Shown in pieces: positions 51,094 through 62,902 of a stretch of 64,000 nucleotides of DNA. Source of the DNA: Tricholoma matsutake (lineage: Eukaryota > Basidiomycota > Agaricomycetes > Agaricales > Tricholomataceae); the NCBI GenBank assembly GCA_026075535.2, contig AP026550.1, positions 4,712,001 through 4,776,000 on the forward strand, written 5' to 3'. A model generated the notes under the pieces. That model searched no databases. It worked only from the letters and a program-made list of their open reading frames with translations, and was not told where the DNA came from. Each line of letters begins with the position of its first letter. Positions within the stretch are counted from its first letter, which is position 1. The translations under genes and the position numbers were made by a program.

Positions 51094-53342
51094 AATTTTT
51101 TTTTTTTTTTTTGTTTTTTTTGGATCAGAATTTATAACGCGGGGCTTGAACGCAGTCCGCGGAGAGGGTACAAACTTGGGTACTACTTTATCTACGCGTT
51201 CCCCTCGCCCATCTCCCACTCAGGTCCCCGTTTTAGCCACTTTAGGCGGGCAGTGCCACAGACATTGGCCTCTCAGCCAGGAAAGGCAATAATCTGGAGG
51301 GGGCGCCCCCCCCTCCCGAAGTTAGCCATTAGATCGCCCCCTGGAGCAAACGGTCCCCCAGCCACATGTCCGACCGAGGCCAGACCAGGCGCAGCAGTGT
51401 TAATTCACCGTAAATCCCCCCTTGCGGGAGGAATAACCGTTTGCGTTTTTCCAGCCAACGAGGATTGACCACCCCGGATGAATGAGGTGGACCATCACTG
51501 TGTTGTGCACGAGTGACAGTAACAAGGCGGGTGGTTGTTCACCTGGTTATTCACCGTGACCGCCGTAAGTAGGGGGCCAAGGCCCCCCTCGAGCAAATGC
51601 ACACATGTGCATGCACTCAATGACATCGTCCCCCCCGCAGTGGGGGGAAGGTATAGGGAGGCGCCACCATGTCGCCATCCCGATAATGGCCACCAGTTGG
51701 TACTTGGTGGCCGTGAGTGTAGAGGGGGATAGGCCCCTGTACTAGTTGCGGCGCTGCTGTCCATGAGGACCTCGAGGACGACGGCGCCGTGCTGGGGACG
51801 AGGGTTCCCCAGATTGAGGCTCTGACTGAGCAGTGTGCATCGCCGTGTAGGAAGTCCGGAAGGCTGCCGGAGATGTGAGATCGAGAGGTGTCGGAACGGC
51901 TGCTAGTTCCGCCGACATCGTCTCAGACAATTGCCAAGTGGTCGTGAATAACTCCCAGGCCATTTGGCGCCAAGCGTTCCTCTCTGCAGGGGGAACGGCG
52001 GATGTACGGACGGTACCAACGAACATGGTCATCGCGTCGAGTTGGTGTAGCATGGCATGAGAGGTGGCTTCAATTTCCAACCTCTCATTCACAGATAGCG
52101 GCACTTTGTCCTCCACCAACTCAGGGATGGGGGGCAAAGGCGGTAACGGGGCAGGGGATGCCTCCGGATAGAAGAGCTCGGCCATGCCGAGCTCCTGTGT
52201 ATACATGTCCTCATGTTCGAGACTGCGAGTCCAATGTTTATGTGCGATATGGACGTCCTGCGCCCACAGCACACGGTCGATCGTTTGCCTCGAGGCTAGC
52301 TTAGGGCTGCTCTCGGTGTAATTGAGGGCCTCCTGCATAGCAAGAGAATCCTCGTTGTCGTCATCATCGTTAGGGTCGGAGAGGTCTTCCCTGGCCCATA
52401 GATCTCTAGCTGCCCTGAAAGCAGCTGCTACCTCCGATTTGTCTTGCACGAACCGGGTGTCGTAGTCTTGGACGTCATCATCAAAGATGTCGCCCATGAT
52501 CAGAACGGGGTCGCGTAGACCCCGATGTGGTGGTTGGACTCTGGCTCGCTGTTTGGGCATTGAGAGAGTGTGTGTTAGTGCTGGTAGATGATGGTAAGAA
52601 TCAAAATACGCAGCGTGGAATCGATAACGGCTGGTCCCTTATCTACATTCCGGGTCCACCCGATCCAGCCTCCGAACGCTCCGAGGGGGCAAGCAAGCCA
52701 CACATCCTGCTGCCTAGTGGGAGAATATTGAACCCGGGTCATAACACCCTAGAAGAGTGAGCACCGGAGGTAGCGAGTTGGTGGTGAGGAGCAGCCACCC
52801 AAGTGTTGACCTAGCCATCAGGGGGCACCATCACCCAGCCCCTTTTAACGATGGTGTATTCCAAGCAGGTAGTCAGTGTAGCATATCTCTAGTAGTAGAA
52901 ACTCACAGAGCATGGAGGCTAGAAGCCTCCCAGACAACCAGCAATCCAGTGATAACGTCCCTTCTCCCTAAGCCAGACCTCCCCCAGCTAAACGAGTGTG
53001 TCGACTTGGGCGAGCGTTGAAGCAGGCATCCCACACCCACTCTAAGCCCCCAGAGGGACCTAGACTACTCTTTCATAAACAACACTCACCTAGTCAGGAT
53101 CCTCGAAGCCCAGGAGAACGAGACAGATAGCAGCCATTGTCAAAAACAATGACCGGGGCATCCACGGAGATCGGATGGACGGATCTCTTAGCAAATCAGG
53201 GCAGGCCTGGAGACGCCGAGAGCGTTCGTGATGGTGAAATCCGATCGAAAATCGGATAAAAATTGAAGTGTCGACGTCGCGTGCAACGTTGAGCAGAGGT
53301 GTTTACCACTATTTATGGTGGTTGTAACAAGTCAAGGAGCGT
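51094..53342 (-). mobile_element. Family S copy S6, full length, inside S3
   Basis: 2,249 bp. The duplication TCATTGACAAT is at 51083-51093 and 53343-53353, within the ORF of S3. It is a self-insertion of the family in the opposite orientation. It is very close in sequence to S4. Confidence 0.95.
51742..52560 (-). CDS. Family S protein (copy S6)
   Basis: 272 residues, intact, starting MPKQRARVQPP. It differs from the S4 protein at scattered positions, and one acidic stretch is a few residues longer (DPNDDDDNEDS). It keeps the Pro-rich segment, the EATSHAMLHQLD helix and the RRRRPRGPHGQ basic tail. Confidence 0.6.
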   Translation of the reverse strand: MPKQRARVQPPHRGLRDPVLIMGDIFDDDVQDYDTRFVQDKSEVAAAFRAARDLWAREDLSDPNDDDDNEDSLAMQEALNYTESSPKLASRQTIDRVLWAQDVHIAHKHWTRSLEHEDMYTQELGMAELFYPEASPAPLPPLPPIPELVEDKVPLSVNERLEIEATSHAMLHQLDAMTMFVGTVRTSAVPPAERNAWRQMAWELFTTTWQLSETMSAELAAVPTPLDLTSPAAFRTSYTAMHTAQSEPQSGEPSSPARRRRPRGPHGQQRRN

Positions 53343-54371
53343 TCATTGACAATGATGCCCAAGACTACGACACCCGGTTCACACAGAATGAACTGGAGGT
53401 AGCAGCTGCCCTAGGCAGTTTGAGATCTGTGGGCTGGGGAGGACCTCCCTGACCCTGACAATTATGAGGACTTTCTTGCTATGCAGGAGGCCCTCACTTA
53501 TGCTGCACGCTGAGTATTTCGATCAATAGCATCATATACCAGTACTAACTTGCTCTTAATGCCCAAATGGACAACCAGAGACGATCGTTCCAATGATCCT
53601 ACACCTCCGGCAGCTGTCCCAGCTTCCTATGTGGCGATGCCAACAGCTCCAGCAGAGCTTCAATCTGGGGAACCCTCGTCCCCAGTACAGTGCCATTGTC
53701 ATTCCAGACAGCTGTGCCATTACTAGTGTGGGGCATTCCGCTCCACACCCATCACCACCAGTCCACTGGCTGCTGTCAGGTTGGTGACAAGTGTCGCTGC
53801 CCTTTATGTTCTCCCTGCTGCATGGGGGAAACTGTTATCGAGTGCATGTGCTTGTAGTGCATTTGCTCGAGGGGGGCTATGGCCCCCTGCTTATGGCAGT
53901 TCCAGTGAATAACCAGGTGAACGACCAGCTGCCACATTACTGTCACGCATGCATGACATGGTGATGGTCCACCTCATTTGTCCGGGGTGGTCAATCCTCG
54001 TTGGCTGGGAGTATGCAGATGGTTATTCCTCCTGCAATGGGGGATTTATGGTGAATTGACACCACTGTGCCTGATCTGACTTCAGTTGGATATGTGGCCG
54101 GGGGACCAGTTTGCACCAGTGGGCGACCTAATGGCTAGCTTCAGGAGGGTGGGACTCCCCCTCTGGATTATTGCCTTTCCTGTCTGAGAGGACAACGTCT
54201 GTGGCACTGCCCACCTAAAGTGGCTAAAACAAGGACCTGGGTGGGAGATGGGTGAGGGGAACACATAGATATAGTAGTACCCTAGTTTGTACCCTGCTCC
54301 ACAGACTGCACTCGAGCCCTGCATTATAAATTGTTGACCTAAAAAAAAAAAAAAAATTTACTTTTAATAAC

Positions 54372-54519
54372 TGTTCCCAATGATGTGAGGAACTCTATGT
54401 AAGCTAGAATCTATAAACAATCTGATAGAATAACCTGTAGAGAATTGATCCTAGATAATAATAGACTGAGTCAATGTATAATTGACTGTATACAAGCAAA
54501 TAGTACCTAGATAATAATA
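54372..54519 (-). repeat. Copia-side sequence between S3 and S7
   Basis: AT-rich sequence that continues at 56591-56708 and 58866-59016 once S7 and S8 are removed. The last piece ends in CTCAACA next to a double purine tract, so the whole is probably the 3' LTR of the Copia relic. Its far boundary is unclear. Confidence 0.45.
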
Positions 54520-54534
54520 GACTATGGTACTATT

Positions 54535-56575
54535 TTTTTTTTTTTTTTTTTTTTTTGGATCAGAATTTATAACGCGGGGCTCGAACGCAGTCCGCGGAGC
54601 AAGGTACAAACTTGGGTACTACTTTATCTACGCGTTCCCCTCGCCCATCTCCCACTCAGGTCCCCGTTTTAGCCACTTTAGGCGGGCAGTGCCACAGACG
54701 TTGGCCTCTCAGCCAGGAAAGGCAATAATCTGGAGGGGGCGCACCCCCCTCCCGAAGTTAGCCATTAGATCGCCCCCTGGAGCAAACGGTCCCCCAGCCA
54801 CATGTCCGACCGAGGCCAGACCAGGCGCAGCAGTGTTAATTCACCGTAAATCCCCCCTTGCGGGAGGAATAACCGTCTGCGTTTTTCCAGCCAACGAGGA
54901 TTGACCACCCCAGATGAATGAGGTGGACCATCACTGTGTTGTGCACAAGTGACAGTAACAAGGCGGGTGGTTGTTCACCTGGTTATTCACCATGACCGCC
55001 ATAAGTAGGGGGCCAAGGCCCCCCTCGAGCAAATGCACACATGTGCATGCACTCGATGACATTGTCCCCCCCGCAGTGGGGGGAAGGTATAGGGAAGCAA
55101 CACCATGTCACCATCCCAATAGTGGCCACCAGTTACTTGGTGGCCATGAACGTAGAGGGGGATAGACCCCTGTACTAGTTGCGGCGCTGCTGTCCACGAG
55201 GACCTCGAGGACGACAGCGCCGTGCTGGGGACGAGGGTTCCCCAGATTGAGGCTCTGGTTGAGCAGTGTGCATCGCCGCGTAGGAAGCCCGGAAGGCTGC
55301 CGGAGACGTGAGATCGAGAGGTGTCGGAATGGCTGCTAGTTCTGCCGACATCGTCTCAGACAGTCGCCAGGTGGTCGTGAATAACTCCCAAACGGGGCAG
55401 GGGATGCCTCCGGATAGAAGAGCTCAGCAATGCCGAGCTCCTGTGAGTACATGTCCTCGCATTCGAGACTGCGAGTCCATCGTTTATGTGCGACATGGAC
55501 GTCCTGCGCCCACAGCACATGGTCTATCGTTTGCCTCGAAGCCAGCTTGGGGCTGCTCTCGGCGTAATTGAGGGCCTCTTGCATAGCAAGAGAGTCCTCG
55601 TCATCCTCAGGGTCGGAGAGGTCCTCTCCAGCCCATAGATCTCTAACTGCCTGTAGGGCAGTAGCTACATCCAGATTGTCTTGATCGTACCAGGTGTCGT
55701 AGTCTTGGACGCCATCGTCATAGATGTCGCCCGTAATCAGGGAGGGGTCGTGTAGACCCCAGCATGGTGTTTGGGCTCTGGTTCGCCGTTTAGGCATTGA
55801 GAGGGGAAGTTAATGCTAGTAGGTGATAGTAGAAATCAAGATATGTAGCGTGCCATCGATAACGGTTGGTCCCTTATCTCTATTCCGGGTCCACCCGATA
55901 CTGCCTCCAAATGCTCCGAGGGGGGGACAGGCCGCACATCCTGTCGCCCAGTGGGAGAAGACTGAACCCGGGTCATAACACCCTAGAAGAGTGAGCACCG
56001 GAGGTAGAGGGTTGGTGGTGAGTAGCGGCCACCAGAGCGTCGACCTAGCTGTCAGGGGGCACCATCACCCGGCCCCTTTTAATGATGGTGTATTCCAATG
56101 GGTAGTCAGTGTAGCATGTCTCTAGTAATAGAAACTCACAGAGCATGGAGGCTGGGAGCCTCCCAGACGGCCAGCAGTCCAGTAAGAACGTCCTTCCCCC
56201 TAAGCCAGACCTCCCCCAGCTAAACGAGTGCTTCTACTTGGGCGAGCGTTGAAGCAGGCATCCCACACCCACTCTAAGCCCCCATAGGGACCCAGACTAC
56301 TCTTTCATAGACATCACTCACCTAGCCAGGATCCTCGAAGCCAAGGGGAACGAGACAGATAGCAGTCACTGTTGGAAACAATGACCGAGACATCCCCGGA
56401 GATTGGATGGACAGATCTCTTAGCAAATCAGGGGAGGCCTGGAGACGCCGAGAGCGTTCGTGATGGCGAAGTCCGATCGAAAATCGGACAAAAATTGAAG
56501 TGTCGACGTCGCGTGCAACGTTGAGCAGAGGTGTTTACCACTATTTATGGTGGTTGTAACAAGTCAAGGAGCGAT
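54535..56575 (-). mobile_element. Family S copy S7
   Basis: 2,041 bp. The duplication GACTATGGTACTATT is at 54520-54534 and 56576-56590. The ORF (start 55797) has an internal deletion of roughly 200 bp near 55390 that removes the Pro-rich and helical segments. The leader and tail are intact. Confidence 0.93.
55336..55797 (-). pseudogene. Family S protein (copy S7), internal deletion
   Basis: The N-terminal ~140 residues (MPKRRTRAQTP...FYPEASPAPF) are followed by a frame change at the deletion. The basic tail remains in another frame. Confidence 0.6.
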
Positions 56576-56722
56576 GACTATGGTACTATTAGTAATCTAG
56601 TATGTAAGGTTCTATGGAATGTTACTCACCTCAGTCGATGTATAATTGACTGAGGTGTCTAACTAATATCATAGGGTATATATACTAGAAGTCATAAAGG
56701 TAACCAGCAAAGAGTGAGTATA

Positions 56723-58851
56723 CATTGCTCCTTGACTTGTTACAACCACCATAAACAGTGGTAAATACTCCTGCTTGATGTTGGTAGCAACGTCGAGACT
56801 GCAATTTTTGTCCAATTTTCGATCGGATTTCACCATTACAAACGCTCTCGGTGTTTCCAGGCCTGGCCTGATTTGCTAAGAGATCCATCCATCCAATCTC
56901 CGGGGATGTCTCGGTCATTGTTTCAAACAGTGACTGCTATCTGTCTTGCTCTCCTGGGCTTCGAGGATCCCAGCTAGGTGAGTGTTGTCAACGAAAGAGT
57001 AGTCTGGGTCCCCATGGGGGCTTAGAGTGGGTGTGGGATGCCTGCTTCAATGCTCACCCAAGTCGTCGCATTTGTTTAGTTGAGGGAGATCTGGCTTAGG
57101 GGGGAGGACACCTATTACTGGACTGTTGGTCATCCTGGGGACTACCAACCTCCATGCTCTGTGAGTTTCTACTACTAGAGATATGCTACACTGACTACCT
57201 GCTTGGAATACACCATCGTTAAAAGGGGCTGGGTGATGGTGCCCCCTGACGGCTAGGCCGACGCTTTGGTGGCCGCTTCTCACCACCAACTCTCTACCTC
57301 CGGTGCTCACTCTTCTGGGGTGGTATGACCCAGATTCGATCTTCTCCCACTAGGCAGCAGGATGTGCAGCTTGCTCGCCCCCTCGGAGCGTTTGGAGGCC
57401 GTATTGGGTGGACCTGAAATAGAGATAAGGGACCAGCCATTATCAATTCCATGCTATGTATCTTGATTCTTACCATCATCTACTGGCACTAACCCACTCT
57501 CAATGCCCAAACAGCGAACCAGAGACCAACCACTACACTGGGGTCTACACGACCCCTCCCTGATTATGGGTGACATCTTCAATGATGATGCCCAAGATTA
57601 CGACACCCAGTCCATACAGAACAAACCAGAGGTAGCAGCTGCACTCAAGGCAGTTAGAGATCTGTGGGCTGGAGAAGACCTCTCTGACAATGACAATGAC
57701 AATGACAACGACTCTCTTACTATGCAGGAGGCTCTCATTTACACTGAGGGGGGGCCTAGGCTCTCCTCGAGGCAAACAATCGATCGTGTACGATGGGCAC
57801 AAGGTGTTGATGTCACGCACAAACAATGGACTTGCAGCCTCCCATGGGAGGAAAGTGCCATTATCAAGGGATGAGAGGCTGGAGATCAAAGCCACCTCTC
57901 ATGCCATGTTGCATTTACTGGATGTGATGACCTCCTTTGTAGGTACCATCCGAGTGTCCGCAGTTCCTCTCAATGAGAGGAACTCTTGGCGTCAGATGGC
58001 GTGGGAGCTCTTCACCACCACCTGGCAGTTCTCAGAGAGCATGATGGAGTCGCTTTGGGCGGCATCAGCTCCTCTAGACCTTACGTCTCTGGCAGCCTTC
58101 CAGGCTTCCTATGAGGCGATGAAGGCAGCTCAGTCTGCTCCACCTGCGACAGATCCTCCAACCAGGGAACCCTTGTCCCCAGAATGGCGCTGTTGTCCTT
58201 GTGGGCCTCGCCAACAACTGTGCCGAGCCTGAAGAAGGGGACCACCCCTTCTCATCACTGCCCACCACAACTGTGGGGGCCATTGTCAGGATGGTGGCAA
58301 TATGCCACCTCCCTCTACCTTCCTCCCACTGCAGGGGGGATGATGTCATTGGGTGCATGCTCAGAGTAGTGTTTGCTCGAGGGGTGCCTCAGCCCCCTGC
58401 CTATGGCAGCTCCGGTGAGTAACCAGTTGCCTCATCACTGTCACTCGTGCTTTGACATGGTGATGGTCCACCTCACTTGCTTGGGGTGGTCAAACCTCAT
58501 TGTCTGATGAAAGACAGTTACTCTTCCCGCAAGGGAGGACTTATGGTGAATTGACACTGCTTGTGCCTGACCTGACTTTGGTTGGGTATGTGGCCAGGGG
58601 GACCGAGATAGCATCAGATGGTGAACTAACAGCTAGCTTCTGCAGGGGGGCCCCCCCCTCTACACATTATTGCCTTTCCTGTCTGAGAGGACAATGCTGG
58701 TATGCTCGCCGTAACATGGCTTCTGCAAGGGACCTGGTGTGGGATGTGGACAGAGGGAATGTGTAGTCACAGTAGTACCTTTGTTTGTATCTTGACCCAT
58801 GGACTGTGAGCAAGCCCCGCGTTATAAATTCTGATCCAAAAATAAATAAAT
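56723..58851 (+). mobile_element. Family S copy S8, near full length
   Basis: 2,129 bp. The duplication AAAGAGTGAGTATA is at 56709-56722 and 58852-58865. Its leader differs from that of S4 and S6 in the first ~150 bp (CTCCTGCTTGATG against CTCTGCTCAACG). It ends in CCAAAAATAAATAAA. The 3' end is closely similar to S1. Confidence 0.95.
57503..58232 (+). pseudogene. Family S protein (copy S8), deleted and frameshifted
   Basis: It starts MPKQRTRDQPLHWG. The Pro-rich segment is deleted near 57845 and the frame changes. It continues KVPLSRDERLEIKATSHAMLHLLD and NSWRQMAWELFTTTWQFSE, then a basic tail to 58232. Confidence 0.6.
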
Positions 58852-58865
58852 AAAGAGTGAGTATA

Positions 58866-59441
58866 AAGGGAACATTCCAAAAGACTTGTTACCAATAGCC
58901 AACATGCCATAAAGGGATGATCGGGATGCTGACACATCATAATGGGATGTCGGTGATGGGATCAAAGACTGTATCATCGGATACAATGATACCCATTCCT
59001 GGTGTACATCTCAACACTCCTCCTCACCAGGGACACTCCTCCTCATATGGAATCGGGTTAATGTAGGCCCAAGAATGAGCATAGATATGTGAATTGCTTG
59101 ATGTCCAGTGCTTGGGTGAATAGATCCATGACATTATCCCTGGTATTGATATTTTGGAGCTGTAAGGTGCCGGATCCCAAAGGAAATGGTATTTGATATC
59201 GCCATGTTTAACCCTTGAGTGGAGCAAAGGGTCCTCAGACAGTGCCTTGGTAGCCATGTTATTGCAAAGAATGGTCATGGGGGTGGACTGTGGGTATCCT
59301 ATAGCATTTAGTAGAGCACATATTCAAATACATTCCTTTGCGGTCTCAAATGTGGCAACATATTCTGCTTCGCAAGAGGATACTGTGACGACTTTTTGTT
59401 TCCTGGCAGTCCAAGAAAGGGCTCCTGATCTGAGGTTGCAA

Positions 59442-59445
<4 letters not shown>
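58866..59445 (-). pseudogene. pol: Copia pol C-terminus and 3' LTR edge
   Basis: Minus-strand pieces include VTVSSCEAEYVATFETAKE (the S-x-E-A-E-Y motif of Copia RNase H), LLHSRVKHGDIKYHFL and, in another frame, NTRDNVMDLFTQALDIKQF. Two GAGGAGGAGTGT purine tracts lie at about 59015-59045. The LTR probably starts at about 59016. The RNase H continues at 61730 beyond S9. Confidence 0.8.
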
Positions 59446-59475
<30 letters not shown>

Positions 59476-61715
59476 GGGTCAACAATTTATAATGCGGGGC
59501 TCGATCGCAGTCCGCGGGTCAAGATACAAACAAGGTACTACTAAGACTACGCATTCCCTATGCCCGCATCCCACACCAGGTCCCTTGCAGAAGCCACGTT
59601 ATGGCGGGCGTACCAGCGTTGTCCTCTCAGACAGGAAAGGCAATAATCTGTAGGGGAGGGCCCCCCCCCACAAAGGCTAGCCGTTAGTTTGCCGTCTGGT
59701 GCTATCTCGGTCCCCCCGGCCACATATCCGACCGAAGTCAGATCAGGTGCAAGCAGTGTCAATTCACCGTAAGTCCTCCCTTGCGGGAAGAGTAACCGTC
59801 TTTCACCAGACAACGAGGGTTGACCACCCCAGGTGAGTGAGGTGGACCATCACTGTGTCCACGCACAAGTGACAGTGACAAGGCAGCTGGTTATTCACCG
59901 GAACTGCCGTAGCTGGTTATTCACCAGAGCTACTGTAGGTAGGGGGTTGAGGCCCCCCCCTCAAGCAAATGCTACTCTGAGCATGCACTCGGTGACATCA
60001 TCCCCCCCGCAGTGGGGGGAAGGTAAAGGGCAGTGACATATTGTCGCCATCCCGACAACAGCCCTGGTGGGCAGTGAAGAGAAGGGGGGGTCCCCTTCTT
60101 CAAGCTCGGCGTGGTCGTTGGCGGGGGCCACGAGGATGTCGACGCCGTTCTGGGGACAAGGGTTCCTCGGTTGGAGGCTCTGCCGCTGGTGGAGCAGACT
60201 GAGCCGCCTGCATCGCCGCATAGGAAGCCTGGAAGGCTGCCGGAGACGTAAGGTTGAGGGGAGCTGATGCCACGCGAAGCGACTCCATCATGCTCCCTGA
60301 AAATCACCAGGTGGTGGTGAAGAGCTCCCACGCCATCTGATGCCAAGAGTTCCTGTCGTTGAGAGGAACTGTGGACACTCGGACGGTACCTACAAAGGAG
60401 GTCATCATGTCCAGTAGATGAAGCATGGCATCAGAGGTGGCTTCGATTTCCAACTTCTGATCCCTAGATAATGGCACTTCGTCCTCCACCAGCTCAGGGA
60501 TGGGGGGCCAAGGCGGTAGCGGGGCAGGGGATGCCTCCGGATAAAGGAGCTCAGCGATGCCAAGCTCCTGTGAGTATATATCCTCCTTTGGGAGGCTACG
60601 AGCCCAGCGCTTGTGTTCGACGTCGACACCAAGTGCCCATCGTACACGATCAATCGTTTTGCTCGAGGAGAGCCTAGGGCCCCCCTCGGCAAAAAGAAGA
60701 GCCTCTTGCATAGCAAGAGAGTCGTCGTCATCATCATCGTTAGGGTCGGAGAGGTCTTCCCCAGCCCATAGGTCTCTAGCTGCCCTGAAAGCAGCTGCTA
60801 CCTCCGATTCATCTTGCTCGAACCGGGTGTCATAGTCTTGGATGCCATCATCAAAGATGTCGCCCGTGATCAAAACGGGGTCGCGTAGACCCCGATGTGG
60901 TGGTTGGCCTCTGGTTCGCCATTTGGGCATCGAGAGTGTGTGTGTGTTAGTGCTAGTAGATGATGGTAGGAATCAAAATACGCAGCGTGGAATCGATAAC
61001 GACTGGTCCCTTATCTATATTCCGGGTCCACCTGATACAGCCTCCAAATGCTCCGAGGAGGCGAGCAAGCCGCACATCCTGCTGCCTAGTGGGAGAAGGT
61101 TGAACCCGGGTCATACCACCCTAGGAGAGTGAGCACCGGAGGTAGAGGGATGGTGGTGAGAAGCAGCCACCAAGGTTTAGGCCTAGCCGCTAGGGGGCAC
61201 CATCGCCCGGCCCCTTTTAACGATGGTGTATTCCAGCGGGTAGTCAGTATAGCATGTCTCTAGTAGTAGAAACTCACAGAGCATGGAGGCTGGAAGCCTC
61301 CCAGACGACCAGCAGTCCAGTGATAATGTCTCTCCTCCCTAAGCCAGACCTCCCCCACCTAGACGAGTGTGACAACTTGGGCGAGCGTTGAAGCAGGCAT
61401 CCCACACCCACTCTAAGCCCCCAGAGGGACCTAGACTGCTCTTTCATAGACAACACTCACCTAGTCAGGATCCTCGAAGCCCAGGAGAACGAGATGAGTA
61501 GCAGCCATTGTCAAGAACAATGACCGGGGCATCCACGGAGATCGGATGGACGGATCTCTTAGCAAATCAGGGCACGCCTGGAGACGCCGAGAGCGTTCGT
61601 GATGGTGAAATCCGATCAAAAATCGGACAAAATTTGAAGTGTCGACGTCGCGTGCAACGTTGAGCAGAGGTGTTTACCACTATTTATGGTGGTTGTAACA
61701 AGTCAAGGAGCGCTG
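59446..61715 (-). mobile_element. Family S copy S9, inside Copia RNase H
   Basis: 2,270 bp. The duplication GAGGTTGCAAGTAT is at 59432-59445 and 61716-61729. Poly(T) of about 29 on the left. The 5' end CAGCGCTCCTTGAC equals that of S2, so this is probably the complete 5' end of the family. Confidence 0.95.
60100..60930 (-). pseudogene. Family S protein (copy S9), one premature stop
   Basis: It starts MPKWRTRGQPPHRG. The only break is a TGA at 60304-60306 in TTTW-FSGSMMES. Copy S4 has Arg at this place, so CGA to TGA is likely. The frame otherwise runs to 60100 with the basic tail. Confidence 0.6.
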
Positions 61716-61729
61716 GAGGTTGCAAGTAT

Positions 61730-62076
61730 ACCCTCCAACACTTCGACGCGTATCAAGGCAATTGGCCCAGTCAGAGTCACTAAATGCACAAAGGGAGATA
61801 GAATTGTTGCCACCCAGGTAGAGCTTGAGATCACGAGTTCCCTTTAAATACTGGACTAGCCGTGTTGCCACACTCCAGTGGTTAGAAGAGTAACTGTCAA
61901 TGTATTGAGATAATTGTTGTACAGCGTATGCAATATCAGGATGAGTGGAAATGGCAAGGTAAAACACCTGATGAGGGAATGGTAAGGCAGTTTGTTGAGT
62001 TGTGATAGCTCGTCTGCAGACATATTCTGTCAGTCTGTACGCCATAATTTAATACCAGGCTCAAGGGGGGCGGAAA
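61730..62076 (-). pseudogene. pol: Copia RNase H fragment
   Basis: HPDIAYAVQQLSQYIDS, WSVATRLVQYLKGTRDLKL and AFSDSDWANCLDTRRSVGGY are typical of Copia RNase H. This is the N-terminal half of the domain at 58866-59445. It is cut on the right by S10. Confidence 0.9.
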
Positions 62077-62902
62077 CTGCTCCTTGACTTGTTACAACCA
62101 CCATAAACAGTGGTAAATACTCCTGCTCGACGTTGGTAGCAACGTCGAGACTGCAATTTTCATCCAATCTTCGATCGGATTTCACCATCACGAACGCTCT
62201 CGGTGTCTCCAGGCCTGGCCTGATTTGCTAAGAGATCCATCCATCCGATCCCCGGGGATGCCCCGGTCATTGTTTCTGATAGTGACCGCTATCTGTCTCA
62301 TTCTCCTGGGCTTCGAGGATCCTGGCTAGGTGAGTGGAGTCTATGAAAGAGTAGTCTGGGTCCCTTTGGGGGCTTAGAGTGGGTGTGGGATGCCTGCTTC
62401 AATGCTTGCCCAAGTCGACGTGCTCGCTTAGTTGGGGGAGGTCTGGCTTAGGAGGAGGGACATTTTCACTGGACTGTTGGTTGTCTGTAAGGCTTCCAAC
62501 CTCCATGCTCTGTGAATCACTACTACTAGGGACATGTTACACTGACTACCTGCTTGGAATACACCGTCATTAAAAGGGGCTGGGCGACGGTGCCCCCTGA
62601 CGACTAGGACAACATTTGTGTGGCCGCTTTTCACCACCAACTCTCTACCTCTGGTGCTCACTCTTCTGGGGTGCTATGACCCGGGTTCAATCTTCTCCCA
62701 CCAGGCAGCAGGATGTGTGGCCTGCTTGCCCCCTCGGAGCGTTTGGAGGCTGCATCGGGTGGACCCGGAACTCAGAGAAGGGACCAACCATTATCGATTC
62801 CATGCTACATAGCTCGATTTCTACCATCATCTACTACTGCTAACTCACTCTCAATGCCCAAACAGCAAACCAGAGACCAAACTACACACCGGGGCCTTCA
62901 CG
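62077..62902 (+). mobile_element. Family S copy S10, 5' part
   Basis: It begins near GCTCCTTGACTTGTTACAA and keeps the leader and the first ~16 codons (MPKQQTRDQTTHRGLHG at 62854-62902). Element K4 then interrupts it. The 3' part and the duplication lie beyond the window. Confidence 0.85.

Larger units (their letters stand above)
38074..54358 (+). mobile_element. Family S copy S3, split by nested insertions
   Basis: The element strand runs 38074-39084, then 50951-51093, then 53354-54358, ending in poly(A) at 54341-54356. The flanks TACTTTTAATCAAC (38061-38074) and TACTTTTAATAAC (54359-54371) form its duplication. The Gypsy element split its leader and copy S6 split its ORF at about codon 28 (after MPKWPNRDQ...GDI). 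The leader contains a tandem duplication at 38459-39058. The ORF has decayed. Confidence 0.9.

Noticed and set aside
54372..54374. Left boundary of the Copia LTR at the TG near 54373
   Set aside because: This point abuts the S3 duplication, and the original sequence continues left of 38061, so the TG there is incidental.
62640..62720. Pol III box B in the family S leader (GGGTTCAATCTTCTCCC)
   Set aside because: Only part of the box B consensus matches and no box A lies at suitable spacing upstream. A Pol III promoter for S is not supported here.
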